From assembly GCA_012656075.1 (NCBI GenBank), contig JAAKBF010000300.1:1-64000 (forward strand): a DNA stretch of 64,000 nucleotides, given 5' to 3'. How positions within the stretch are numbered: the stretch's first letter is position 1; the number at the start of each line of letters is the position of its first letter. Shown one piece after another: positions 52,430 to 63,875 of the stretch. The notes beneath the pieces are model-generated. The model was not told the DNA's origin, searched no databases, and worked only from the letters and a program-made list of their open reading frames with translations. This DNA comes from Phytophthora hibernalis (Eukaryota > Oomycota > Peronosporomycetes > Peronosporales > Peronosporaceae). The position numbers were made by a program, and so were the translations under genes.

Positions 52430-53376
52430 ATCTTCGTCGTTGGGAACGACAAGACGAGGTTCCTCCCGTCATCGACTTGATAGTAGAGTAGGCCATCGGC
52501 CATCGAATAGCGGTGCAGCCGTGATCGCTGCCGAGCAGTGAGCTTCACTGCCTTCTCAGGCGCCTTCAACGCCGTGACCAGATCTGCAAGGTCATCATCG
52601 TCAGCATACGCCTCGCGTAGCAGCTCATGGAGCGGATACTCGAGGTACGCAACGTGCGCCAGCTCGTAGTCCGGTCGTCGAGAGAGCGCGTCCGCGAGGA
52701 CATTCTGCTTACCCGGCTTATACTCCACGGTGAAGTTGTACTCGGCGAAAAACGAGAGTCACCTCGCCATGCGCTGAAAGTGGTGGGGCGACGACGTCGC
52801 AGTCCGCAAGGACGCATGATCTGTGTAGATCACAAAGAGTTTGCTGCCGAGCAGGTGCACCCGAAACTTCACAAGCGCGTACTTCATCGCGAGAAGCTCC
52901 TTGTCGTGGACAGGGTTGTTCTTTTCAGCCGCCTTAAGCTGGTGCGACTGGAAAGAGACCACCCGCTCTCTGCCATCGGTATCGACCTGCCACAGGGCAC
53001 AGCCTATGGCAAAGTCGGATGCGTCGCACACCACGCTGAAGGACGACTGTCGTCTGGCAACGCCAAAATCGGAGCGCTCTGCAGACTGCTTTTGATCGCT
53101 TCGAAAGCCTGCTGAGCCTCGTCGGTCCACGACCAGTCTGCCTCCTTCTTCAGAAGATTCGTCAGCGGGCGTGCCATCTCCGCGTAGTTGGCGCTGTATT
53201 TGTGCAAGTAGTTGGCGAGGCCGAGATACTTGCGCAAATCTTTTGGGACACCGGTACCGGCCACTGTGCGATCGCGAATACCTTCTCAGGGTCCGCGCGG
53301 ACACCGTCCTTGCCAAGGAAACATCCCAAGAAGGGAATCTCTTCGGCGCCGAAGATGCACTTGTTGATGTTGCCAT
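52400..53376 (-). pseudogene. RNase H of chromovirus 1
   Basis: VVCDASDFAIGCALWQVDTD (catalytic Asp), NPVHDKELLAMKYALVKFRV (Glu), VIYTDHASLRTAT (Asp), then VEYKPGKQNVLADALSRRPD (final Asp). All catalytic positions are present; a frame change lies near 52760. Confidence 0.85.
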
Positions 53377-54000
53377 ACAAGCGATTCTCGCGCATGCACG
53401 TCAACACCTCGCGGAGGTGCTCGACGTGCACCTTGACAGCCGTCTCGCCTTCCGCAGCGCGGCTGTGCACGAAAATGTCAATGAAGTACGTCTGTACAAA
53501 CTGCCGCATCGGCCGGAAGAGCTGGGTCACCAGCCTATTGAACGTGGCTGGTGCATTTGATGGCCCTTGGGGTATCACCAGCCATTCCCATAGCATCCCA
53601 CTCGGGGTACTAACCGCTGTGAGCGGAATGTCCGACTCACGCATCAGCAGCTGATAGTAGACATCGACCATATCGAGCGCGCTGAAGATGGTGCATCCTG
53701 CCATGTTGTTCTGCAACACATCCTTTCGAGGGATTGGCGTGGACGCCGGGATGGTGGCCGAGTTCAGCTTGTTGAACGCGTGCACCATGCGCCACTTCCT
53801 GTTGGGTTTGCGAACGCAAAACGTCGGCGACGAATGCGGCGACTTCGACTCGCGCACCATCCCGCGGCATACTTCGCTGTGAAGAAGGCGTCGATCACAT
53901 CGACTTGCTCCTTCGGCAGTGGGCATTGGCGCGTAATGCAGTATTTAGTGCCTGGCACCAAGTCGATTTCGTGTCGGACACCTCGATCCGGAGGTAACAC
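53162..54000 (-). pseudogene. Reverse transcriptase of chromovirus 1
   Basis: SPTFCVRKPNRKWRMVHAFN, then FSALDMVDVYYQLLM (first Asp), MLWEWLVIPQGPSNAPATFN, and at about 53490 TYFIDIFVHS where chromoviruses have YFDD. The first of the catalytic Asp pair is Ile, which would abolish polymerase activity. Confidence 0.85.
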
Positions 54001-54752
54001 CGACGGTGGATTGTCGCTGACGACGTCCGAAAACTCCTTCAAGAGAGAGTAGTACGGGTCCGACGGATCTTTCAAGATGGCCGCGCCATACCGCTTCTGC
54101 CTCGAAGAGGCCCTCTCGTCTTCCAGCACATCAGGGTCCATGACCGAAGAGGTTTTTAGCTCGACCGAGTCGTGTTCACGGTGGATAAGGACCATCTCCT
54201 CAAGCTCGCGTGCCTTCAGCGAGTCGGGAAACTCGACATATGAGAGCTCCTCGAGCCCGAGTAGCTCTGCTACCGTAGGTAGCGGAGCCAGGTCCACGCC
54301 TTCTTTGCGTTCTCCCGTGAGAACGTCTAGCACCCTGGGTGCAACCGCCTTGTCCAAGTGGCCCGCATCGCGGTGATCTCCGCCTTGACATAGTCTTGCC
54401 GTGGCTGACCCAGCCTTAGCGTCGTTCGTGGGAGCCTTCGCTCGACCATCTTCCTGTGCGCGAGAACCAGCTCCAGCGGCTTTTCCTGCGTGGTCTGCCT
54501 CAGCTCCAACGCCTTGCGTAGTGGGAGCCCCTACTTGACCACACTTGTCTGCGCGAGCACCGACTCTAGCGACTTGTCCTGCGTGGGCTGCCTCAGCTCC
54601 AACGCTTTGCGTAGTGGGAGACCCTGCTCGACCACTCTTGGTTGCGCGAGCCTTAGCTCCGGCGCCTTGGACATCATCTGCCCCGGGGGCTAGAACGACG
54701 TTCTTGTTCTCGAGAGTACCATGAGTCTCATCATGAGCAACACACGGGACCC

Positions 54753-55391
54753 CTATCCATTCTCCCACATCCACCGAAGGCTCATGAGCTCTCGAAGAGG
54801 TAGGTCACGCGGTCGACAAAGCCGAAGGCAGTTCAAGTACTTCCGAAGTACCTGCGAAGTGCCGCTCGCCGCGTGGCACACGATGCTCGTGCTCAAACCC
54901 GTCTCGGGAAGAGGAGGGGACATGACCCGCCAGGGCTCTGTCCTGTGACTAGCACCAATGGTGCGACTTTTCCAATCAATCCACGACTCATGCGTAGCAA
55001 GCCAGCGCATGGCGAGGATAAGATCGTACCGATCATCCATGTCCAGGACAATGAACGGTTCGACCGAGTTGAAGTCGTCAAACTTGACATTTAAAGATAT
55101 AAGAGCCTTGCGTGTAGACACGATGGATCCAGTCGCCAGGCGAACAGATACACTTGTATTATGCTTAGAAGCTTCCAAAGCGCTAGCATATAATGCACTG
55201 TTCCTGGCCACACTGGCTTTCGTCGCGAAATTGTAGGACGCACCCGAATCGATCAGGATGGTCAACGGTTCTTCATACCCTTTAACGCTGGCGGTGACGA
55301 CCACGAGGTTAGACCGCGCGGCGGCCACGGAAAGATACAACAGTATCGTCCCTGGGACTTGCTCCTTCGGAGGTGGAGGTGGCGGAACCAC
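54753..55391 (-). pseudogene. Aspartic protease of chromovirus 1
   Basis: TILIDSGASYNFATKA carries the DSGA active site (Asp at about 55250). A run of Pro (PPPPPP) near the frame start follows the Gag zinc knuckle. The stretch from 54774 to about 54000 downstream is an Ala/Gly/Arg-rich linker with internal repeats, joining protease to RT. Confidence 0.82.
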
Positions 55392-55413
55392 CGTCCTCGA
55401 AGAGGAGCGAAGT

Positions 55414-56468
55414 CTACTGGGAGTCGCCGTTTTCCGACCCCGTAGACTCGATCATGTTGAGAGACGGAGTGGCCTTGCCACGACCTGTTTTCCACGGGTT
55501 CGTCGGACAGTTCCGACGGAAATGGCCAGGCTGGTTACAACCAAAGCAGCGACCACTCGCACGTTGGGTCCGCTGGGGACGAGCCGACTCGGCAGACGCG
55601 ATCTCCATGGGAGTGGGACCTTCCGTAGCCTCCGGGCGACCCGCATAGCCCTGCGCCGAGCGCACACAATGGTCTTCCAACATGGCGATGTGTACTGCTT
55701 CGTTGAACGTCTTCGGCTGACGGCGGAAGAGTTCAGTTGCGAAACTCGCCCGGGCGGACACCGTCCATGAAGAGAGTCACCTTGACGTCCTCAGAGAGGA
55801 GCGCCAGCCATGGCGGCCTCGAGGTTCTGCAGTTCCATGACGTAGTCTTGGAGCGTGCGCTTCCTTGCTTGCACCGCAAGAATAGCGACCGATAACGGTA
55901 GGCCACATTGACCAGAAGGAACGTCGTGCGCAGCTCTTGTTCCATGAACGCCCACGAGGTGAAATACCCCGGAGACGAAGTCTCTCGAGCCATCGCCCAA
56001 GCGCGAGCCCGACCTCCCAGGTTAGACAGCGCGAAAGCGACCTGAGCCCTTGACTCGTAGATCTTTCCAGCGCTGAGCGCTATCTCGATCTCGCGAATCC
56101 AGAAGACAAGGATGTCGGACTCTTTGCCGTCAAACGTCGGAACCGACATCTTGACGGGCTTCGTAGCTCCTTGTCGCGAGGCGAACAGAGCAGAACCCGA
56201 GGGGCTCGACGGTGCCGCACTCTGCGTCTCAGCTCGCATGGTCGTGCGAGCAGCCTCCTGCACGGTGGCGCTCACGTGAGCAATCAGCGACGACTCGTAC
56301 TTGTCGAAGCGTTCCACGCGCGCCTTTGCTGCTCCGCAAGTAGGTTGGGGAATCCAGCGAATGCTGTTTCGCCCAGAAGGCTGACCATCTTCTCAAGAGT
56401 TGCCCAGTGGGCGTCCGTCAGATGAGGAAAGTCCTGCCGGGACGGCAGCCTGCTCCCTGAGTCTTCCA
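55414..56468 (-). pseudogene. Gag of chromovirus 1
   Basis: ATG at 56468. Capsid segment MSVPTFDGKESDILVFWIRE and FALSNLGGRARAWAMARE is typical of oomycete gypsy Gag. After a frame change near 55860-55760 the zinc knuckle CFGCNQPGHFRRNC (CCHC, intact) lies at 55548-55507. Several shifts break it. Confidence 0.85.
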
Positions 56469-56518
56469 TACTCAAAGAGATCTTGATTGTAGAAAACCGC
56501 GCCGGTCGCCGGATTGAC

Positions 56519-56532
56519 TACAAGTGCTACCA
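56519..56532 (-). promoter_or_regulatory. Chromovirus 1 primer-binding site
   Basis: TGGTAGCACTTGTA on the minus strand, two bases (CC) after the 5' LTR end. Chromovirus 2 has TGGTAGCAC after an identical CC spacer, so both use the same primer. Confidence 0.7.
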
Positions 56533-56534
56533 GG

Positions 56535-56984
56535 TGTGACGAGAGTCACACGCACCTTTGCCTTAGAGGAAGCGGTAACTCGTAACCACAACAGACGCCT
56601 GGCGTCTCTGTTGTAAGCTGGCCTTCCAGTCGTTTCCTGGTACGGGGTACCAAACGACTTGCGAACTTCCGGGTTAGAGTTAAACTGACTGTATTAATCT
56701 CATTTGTAAGGTTCTAACTACTGTTAACTATCTGCATACTAAGCTTCTGTATTCCAAATGGATGGCTCTCCATCAACCGTCTACCTTAAGTCCGATTCGT
56801 ATCTAGTGTAAAATACACAACACAATCGTACTTAGCCGGGATCCGGTGTCACACACCAACTTATGTGGGGGCATGTACTCGTACTTAGGCGGGGTTGTGT
56901 GGACCACACGGAAGAACATTGGGTCTCCCCTTTCATAAGTTCTTTTGCACGGCAAACGGTGGCGGCCAGCGTGGCCCCGTTACA
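56535..56984 (-). repeat. Chromovirus 1 5' LTR, 450 bp
   Basis: Minus-strand ends TGTAAC and GTCACA. The proximal 232 bp (56984-56753) are repeated at the other end of the element. The inner edge is set by the primer site. Confidence 0.72.
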
Positions 56985-57691
56985 ACCGAAGACAGACAAT
57001 AAATCAAACCCTGTAACATCTGCTTACCATTCGACCCGAAATCTGGATTATGTACATGTACCAGACATCGACTAAAAAAGCCAGCGCTCGCTGAAAGCCA
57101 TCCGCCTGATCTATTATATTGAAAAACTCGGCCGCCTTTTGATTGGATAAAGAATTTCCTATCCTTATCATAGACAATACTATAAAACGTCCAAGTATGC
57201 AAAAAAGAACCGAATTTGCCTATCCCAATAATTTAAATAAATGAATGCCGTTAATCTACTGGATAAAATGGTTTTGACCAAAACCCGTTGTTGAAGAGTT
57301 TTCATATTTTGGTTTTACGCGGTCTCAGAGAACAAGTACATATTATGTACTTGTTTGGAACATGTATTAGGAGAGGCGGGTTAGGCTATCTCCACTCAGT
57401 TTTATTTGGGTGGCTTGCTTTTTAGCAACGGAATCAGATCAATTCCTACCTCGAGGTTGCTACATGTGTTTGCCAACCCAGAACTCCAGCCGTAGGGCAA
57501 GCAACGACCTCGGCGGCGCTGCACGTACCGGTACATTCAGAGCAGGCGACGAATATAATATGTGCGAATAGAGTGGGCTATTTGTCTCAAAACAGAACCA
57601 TGCATTTTACGTTACTTGAAGCACGAACCAAAATCTTTCCACTACATAATCTCTATAGTAGGCTTTCAAAATGTACGTAATATAGTCATTT

Positions 57692-57881
57692 TGTAACGGG
57701 CTTGCACGCACGTAAGGTAGCTTACACTGTAGATTTTGGAGGAAGCAGGCAAATTGAACGCTGATATTGATTGACGAGACGGTGTCGAGTGTCGACACCG
57801 TCCGAGCCATTAGATCTACTCTAAACGGTGATTGGCCATCGTGCACGCGCGATGGCACCTGTGTGACGGAGGCCTGGCACA
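57692..57881 (-). repeat. Chromovirus 2 3' LTR
   Basis: A 190-bp partner of 63686-63875. It retains the TTACA terminus on the minus strand. Confidence 0.85.
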
Positions 57882-58139
57882 TCACCCCTACTAAAATAGA
57901 GAACGCATATCTGCGCGGCGTGGTCGTGAAGTCAGATGGAATTTGGATCGGGAAGCGGGAAGAAGCGGCAGCATGGACGATCGGGGCACGTACAAAGAGC
58001 GACTGGAGCAGTGTGTGCTGAACGACTGCCGCGTCTTCAAAGATCCTCGGGGCGATGAAGAGATGGCGATGCAGTTCGAGCCCTGGCGAAATACACGCAG
58101 CAAACCCGTCACAGCCCGGGGCACCGTGACCATGAGGTC

Positions 58140-58530
58140 GCTTCATCGCTCATGGACTGCCTTTTTCGAGCGAAGAACCACGGAGACAGGGGACGCTTTC
58201 ATACGTAAGCTTGCCTCGTACTCCTCCACGAAGTCCGGAACGTCCGCGAGAAAAACCGCGCGTGTCCGGCATTGGCCCCAGCCAACGCACAAGATCCTCG
58301 CGATAAAGACGGACGATTCGACGCGGTGACAAGCGCCACGACCTGTTCGCGAGCTCTGCGGGGCAACACGAGAGTCGTCGAGTTGCAGAATGGCCTCCAC
58401 GATATGTCGAACGTTCCCCGCACTATCGACAAGTGGCGCTGGATTATCGCGCTCGAACGGAGGATCGCGATCGTTATCAGGACGCTGCGATCGGTCACCG
58501 CCTGAACCGGTACGCGCAGCGTCTCGATTA
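58140..58530 (-). pseudogene. Decayed chromodomain of chromovirus 2
   Basis: Reads APLVDSAGNVRHIVEAILQL, a typical chromodomain entry. The core is split between frames (LVRWLGPMPDTR in one) and ends VFLADVPDFVEEYEASL. It corresponds to the heterochromatin-targeting end of the integrase. Confidence 0.6.
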
Positions 58531-58839
58531 ACTGGAGCGCGAGAACGAAGATCTGGGTCTTTGCTTGCGTGGACGATTGGCGTCGCGTTGGTCGCCACCG
58601 CAGGAACGTCGTTGGGACACTGCTGGGTATCAGCGTCGCTGGAAATAGTTGCTGGATGATAGCGGTGTAGGCGGCCGACGTAAAAGGGGATGGAGGCGAA
58701 TAGCTGTAGGTAGCTGTAGCGTATAAGAATCCTTTAATACCTTTGTTACTTTGAAGGGCCCAATAAACCGCGGTGCGACCCATATTTGTCACAGAAGCGG
58801 GTTGAATGCCGGCCTTGAATAGCAAAACACGGTTGCCCA

Positions 58840-59848
58840 CGGTATGTATCTCCACATTCTTGCGCCATCGATGGTCAGCGTTCTTTTTCTGGCGGTCGAC
58901 GGCCATCGCGATCACGTCGCGTACATAGCGCGTCACCGACTGGCGCTGTTCAAAAACGCATGAACGACCGCAGCGTCACGAGCCTGCAGCTCCGGACTGG
59001 GGTCTAAGCTGGCTGGAGACGACACTGGAGCTCTGACTGTGTCCGACAAATCCTGATATTTGATGCCACGGCGGCGCTGGCGCGGGTTGATCAGCGACAT
59101 AGAAGTCCAAGTCGCAATGTCCGATGGCGCCGCCCTAGTGGCGGCGCGGGTGCGGATACCGCGCGCTGCAGCTTGGGTTCCACCTCGCGTTGTCACTCCG
59201 TTGACCAAGTCGGGGACCACGTCGTGTGGGCTCACACGACTGCTAACAACTGCAAAATCCACAGGAGGGTCGTTTGCGCCAGCGTCGTCATCTCTGCCTT
59301 GAGAGGTCGAGCGCTCCAGACCGAGGTGCGCTAGAATACGCGGATGTCGACAGTGATTAACGTAGAACGGCGTGAGTCCGGTGGACGCATGTTTGGTGTT
59401 GTTGATCGCACATTCAACCATAGGGAGGAATGAGCTCTAGGACTTGAACGACGTGGTGAAGCTTCTCAGAACGTCCTCGACTACTCTGTTCGCGCGTTCG
59501 GTCTGACCGTCCGTCTCCGGATGCGATATCCAACCTCGTCCCCACGAGTTTGATGAGTTCTGTCCAGAAGGCGGCGAACTCGTGAATCAGTCGAGCTCGG
59601 ATATTATCGTCCAGCGGGACGACGATGCGAGGGGATCGGAACAATCGACACTGGATGGCAGCAGGTATCCATCCTAGTTGTAGCGGTCTACGCGGATACA
59701 ATCGGCGCCGCGCCGTGTCGAACGGTCCTCTCAGGTACTTGATCATTTCGGTGGACACCGCGTCCAACTCGTACGTGGCCGATATCAAATCACGAAGTGA
59801 ACTGGTTGATGTGACCGTAACGGCAGCAACTCCCTCGGCGACACGCAC
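58840..59848 (-). pseudogene. Integrase remnants of chromovirus 2
   Basis: Only pieces remain: FWTELIKLVGTRLDIASG (after the second catalytic Asp), then NTKHASTGLTPFYVNHCRHP, and the C-terminal ADHRWRKNVEIHTVGNRVLL segment. The zinc domain and both first catalytic Asp blocks are missing, so a deletion of several hundred bases is likely near 59700. Confidence 0.7.
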
Positions 59849-60318
59849 AGCGCACTCGTCGGTATCTTCGTCGCCAACCGCATGACGACTCTAGACTGCG
59901 CGTAGTCTGGCTGACTCGAGAGCGTATCGGCGAGTATGTTGGTCTTTCCTGGCGTATAGTGCACGACGACGTTGTACTCGGAGAACAGCGAGAGCCAGTG
60001 CGTCATGCGCTGACTCAAATGAGGACTCTTCGTTGCCGTCTTCAGTGATGCATGATCTATGCAGATAGCAAACGTCTGCTCGCCGAGGAGATAGACGCGG
60101 AACTTGATGAGCGCGTAGCGCATTGCTAGCAGCTCCATGTCGTGGACTGCGTAATTGCGCTTCGCTGGTTTCAACTGACGCGACTGGTAAATTATCACTT
60201 GTTCGCATCCTTCGTCGTCGAACTGCATCAGAGAACACCCGATGGCGAAATCGCTCGTGTCACACCCGTTAAAAGGCTTCGTGTGATCGGGAAGCATCAC
60301 TACGGACGCGGTTGACAA
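59785..60318 (-). pseudogene. RNase H of chromovirus 2
   Basis: CDTSDFAIGCSLMQFDDEGC, NYAVHDMELLAMRYALIKFR, ICIDHASLKTAT and VVHYTPGKTNILADTLSSQP are all readable in one frame. The catalytic acidic residues are retained. Confidence 0.85.
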
Positions 60319-60473
60319 GCTCGTATTGACAGCGTCGAATACATCCTGATGCTCGGGACGCCACGCCCACGTGACGTCTGCCTTGAGCTGAGACAGTGGA
60401 CGAACGGCCAGCGCGAAATTCTTCGAGTAATGATGGGGGTACGTCGCGAGGCCGAGCCATTGGCGAAGATGCT

Positions 60474-61290
60474 TCAGGTCTTGGGGTGGAGGCCATGCAC
60501 AAATGGACTCGATGTTCTCTGGGTCAGCTCGGACACCGTTTTAGCTGTAACTACCGAGCACTGGGATCTCGGTGCACAGAAGATGCACTTCTTTAGATTG
60601 GCGTACAGATTGTTTTCACGCATCACTTCAACCACATGACGGAGGTGACCCAGGTGCACCTCGACATCGGTCATACCGCGTTCGGCATGACTGTGGATTA
60701 ATATGTGATCAAATAGCTTGGCGCGAAGTCACGGAATGGTCGCAGCAGGTCGGGGACCATCCTGTCGAAGGTGGCCGGAGCGTTCTTGAATCCCTGCGAC
60801 ATTACGAGCCACTCCCAAAGCATTCCACTAGGCGTGCTGACAGCAGTCAACGGCACGTCCTCTTCACCATCCATCAGGTCGATGGCGCTGTACGTGGTGC
60901 TACTAGGCATAATGTCAAGCACCATGTCCTTGCGCGGAATCGGCGTCTGCGCCGGGATGGTGGCATCATTGAGCTTGTTGAAGACGTGGACGATTCTCCA
61001 TCCGCCAGTAGCCTTCTTCACACAGAACATCGGGCTGGAATGCGGAGAGACTTTCCCGAACGTGACAGGCTTGCCGGCGACCTTCGAATAAGGCGTCGAT
61101 CGCTTCGCCTGGGTCGCGGGAAGCGGCCACTGCCGTGTCACACTGTACTTCGCGCCGGACACGAGATCAATCTCGTGTCGGACACCACTGTCAGACGGAA
61201 GAGTAGCAGGGACCTTGTCCGGAAAGATGACAATGAATTCATGGACGAGCTGAGCAACAGGGTTGCCGGGCGCTTCAAGCGCCAGTAACG
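60474..61290 (-). pseudogene. Reverse transcriptase of chromovirus 2
   Basis: PHSSPMFCVKKATGGWRIVH, then TYSAIDLMDG (first Asp) directly followed by EEDVPLTAVSTPSG: several residues of the usual DxxxxYYQ helix are missing, an in-frame deletion. The catalytic YxDD region is broken near 60700 (SYLITY then a stop); a second frame continues with EVHLGHLRHVVEVMRENNLY. Confidence 0.82.
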
Positions 61291-62322
61291 ACTGAGCGGC
61301 ATAGCGCGCTTCGCGGGCGCTCTTGGGTTCTGCTCCTTTCGAACGTGTGCGGGCGTCGGACGCTGAGTTGTGGGAAGCAACGTCGACGTCTACGATGGTC
61401 GTGGGGTCTTCCGCGACGTGCATGCAAACTTGCTCGACCTCACGGCTCTTCAGGTCGCGGAGTAAGTTTTTCCTCGACAGACCGGGGAGGCGTGTGATGT
61501 TCGCCGCGTCGCACGGAGAGCGTGTGATTTCAACGTTGCGAACGCGCGCGAGGCCGTCATCACCATCCCTCATAAGGACAGCTACAACCTCCGAGTCTGG
61601 TACAGCGGAATCCTCCGAAGGCACGCGTGGTCGTCGTGGTCGGCGGCGACGGCGACGTCGTGTGGGACGCGAGGAGTCGTCCACATCAGACGATGAGAGA
61701 CCACACTCGATCTCGTCCGAAAAGCTGGAACGCCGGAACACAACGTCAGCGTCGGCGTGTGGTAGGCTCGTCTCAACCGCCGCTACTTCTTCCGCGCGAC
61801 CGCACGCGGGAACTCATACTCGACCGCGTGTGGGAGACCACACTCTACCGTTTCATCATCTCGTGGGAGATCCTGCTCGACTGCGTGCGGGAACCTCTGT
61901 TCATACGGATGCAGGAGCCCACGCCCAACCGCTTCTTCACTCGAGATCCACTGCTCTTCAGGACGTGGGATGCCCTGCTCAACCACGTCAGTTATGTCCT
62001 GGAGCCGATACCCAGGATCGACACAGGTTGCGCTCGCACACGTCGCACACGAAGGGCCATCGCCTACTTCGGGCGTGTCGGTGGTCGTGGAGTCGGGGTC
62101 CATGACTGCAAAATGTGGCCAATTGTTCAGCGTTCCGCCAAGAACGCCAATACTGCGTTTACATCAATGTCGTGAGGACGGACACAACGGGTCAACCAGT
62201 CGATGTCGGGCTGGTGACGAGCGAGCCAGGGAATGCCGAAGACACAGTCGAATGAACCGCTCTGTTCGATCAACAAGAAGTCGTCAATTCCACTGAAACC
62301 ATCGAACGCATGCCGAGCGCCG

Positions 62323-62640
62323 TCAAGAGTATTTCACGACCATGTGGCCGGAACCGTCGCGAATTCGCATGTCCTCCGACAACGCCGATAAAATCTTGGC
62401 GTGGACAAAGTTGTTCGTCGCACCCGAATCCAGCAGCGCACGAATGGGACGCGTCGCTCCCTCAACGTGAAGTCTAAGCACGATCAGTCTTGAATCACTG
62501 CCGGAGGTGGTGGCAAATAGTTGTGCGGGAAGCACAGGAGGCCTAGGAGGCGATTCCGCCACCAGAGAACCATCACCTCTTCCACGACCAGTAGGGCGCC
62601 CCGCACCTACTGGTTGTCGCTGTTTTTGCTTGTGCAGCAA
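62323..62640 (-). pseudogene. Aspartic protease of chromovirus 2
   Basis: IRALLDSGATNNFVHAKILS contains the DSGA active site. From about 62100 to 61290 the minus strand is an acidic linker with VEQGIP-like repeats leading to RT. Confidence 0.8.
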
Positions 62641-62673
62641 CGGCGACGTCGTTCTCGAGCTGGACGCTCGCCA

Positions 62674-63650
62674 CTACTGGCGGAAGGGCACGGTACACTG
62701 CTGCACGATGTCCACGTTTGTACAACGGAAGCCCCGCATCATGTGGGGGAGCGTGATGGCGGTGAACGCGCTTGTGTCACCGACTCTAGGCGACCACCAT
62801 ATTGCTGAATCGCATCCACTTCCATGGGTCCCGGCTGCGGCCGCGGGCCCAGTAATGTCGAAAGCTTGCGATGCCGTCACGCTGTAGTCCTCACGATGCG
62901 CGACCTCGAAGGGCTCTTCAAGAGTGGATGGGGTCTTGCGTGTCAGGTAGAAGCGCTGGTAGCCAGTCTTCATACCCGATACGAAGACATGGACTTGCGT
63001 GGCCATGTCCACCGGATGCGTAGTAATGAACGACACCAGGTGGCGAGCACGTTGGTTGTACTCGAGCATGGACAGGCGTCCCTGCTGCAGCGACAGGAAT
63101 GGTGACCACTGGTTGCTCTCGTCCTGCGGCGGCTCGAACGCGAGTCAAAGGTCAGCCTTCATCGACTTCATGGTTGGGAAGTTGGAGGCGTCGATCACTA
63201 ACTTGCCGAGCGCCCATTCCTTCGCCTTCCTCGACAACTTGGACAACATGAAGCGAGTCCGCGCGAGCTCAGTAGACACTTGTCTAGCTTTAATATCAAT
63301 ATCTACCTCGCAGAACCACCGGTTCAAGTGAAGGCGGCCTTCGCCCTCACCATTGTAGGTGGTGACATCGAGCTTCACGATGTCGGTCTTGTTCTTGGTC
63401 GACGTGGAGTCGTCACTCGCTGACGAAGGTCAGCCAGTTCACGCACCGTGAACTCTTGGGCAGCCAGGCGTTGCTGTTGCTCCGTACCGGTGGTCATCAC
63501 CGTCTTGATCACTTCATCTCCAGACACCGCGGCCAAGCAGTGTAGCGCCTCCCACTCGTAAACGGATAGATGAAGAAAACGACCGTGCTGGAGGAAAGTG
63601 CTGGTCGCGTCCCGGAAACGGGACGCGTCGTTCATCGACGTGTCGTTCAT
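62674..63650 (-). pseudogene. Gag of chromovirus 2
   Basis: ATG at 63650, then capsid sequence RLHLNRWFCEVDIDIKARQ, FMLSKLSRKAKEWALGKLV, and after shifts GMKTGYQRFYLTRKTPSTLE. The expected zinc knuckle near 62720 is degenerate: only the His context (KRGHRAA) remains in one frame. Confidence 0.8.
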
Positions 63651-63672
63651 GTTGGTCGTTGGACAGATTACA

Positions 63673-63683
63673 AAGTGCTACCA
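63673..63683 (-). promoter_or_regulatory. Chromovirus 2 primer-binding site
   Basis: TGGTAGCACTT on the minus strand, separated from the 5' LTR by CC, as in chromovirus 1. Confidence 0.7.
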
Positions 63684-63685
63684 GG

Positions 63686-63875
63686 AGTATCGGGTTTGGA
63701 CGCAGGTTAGGTAGTTTCCACTGTAGATCTTGGAGAAAGCAGGTAAATTGAACGCTGATATTGATAGACGAGACGGTGCCGCGTGTCGACACCGTCCCAG
63801 CCATTAGATCTACTCTCAACGGTGATTGGCCATCATGCACGCGCAATGGCACCTGTGTGACGAAGACCAGTCACA
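63686..63875 (-). repeat. Chromovirus 2 5' LTR
   Basis: A 190-bp LTR followed on the plus strand by CATTT (63876-63880), identical to the 5 bp before the 3' LTR. The last 120 bases of the window show nothing further. Confidence 0.85.

Larger units (their letters stand above)
48953..56984 (-). mobile_element. Chromovirus 1 (Ty3/gypsy LTR retrotransposon with chromodomain)
   Basis: Minus-strand order: 5' LTR (56984-56535), primer site, Gag with zinc knuckle, aspartic protease, RT, RNase H, integrase, chromodomain, and a truncated 3' LTR (49180-48953). Integrase after RT plus a chromodomain define a chromovirus. The coding part has many frameshifts and stops. Unlike a simple gypsy element it also has plus-strand coding-like frames at 49091-50525 and 50809-51327. 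Confidence 0.88.
57692..63875 (-). mobile_element. Chromovirus 2 (Ty3/gypsy) with full LTRs and 5-bp target duplication
   Basis: Two 190-bp LTRs (57692-57881 and 63686-63875), minus-strand ends TGTGxC and TTACA (or ATACT in the 5' copy). Perfect CATTT direct repeats flank it (57687-57691 and 63876-63880). The LTRs differ at roughly 20 positions, so the insertion is old. Internal order on the minus strand is Gag, protease, RT, RNase H, integrase remnants and a decayed chromodomain. Confidence 0.9.

Noticed and set aside
61323..62175. Long Arg/Ser/Thr-rich plus-strand frames over chromovirus 2
   Set aside because: They lie opposite the acidic protease-RT linker and lack coiled-coil or domain features, unlike ORF B in chromovirus 1.
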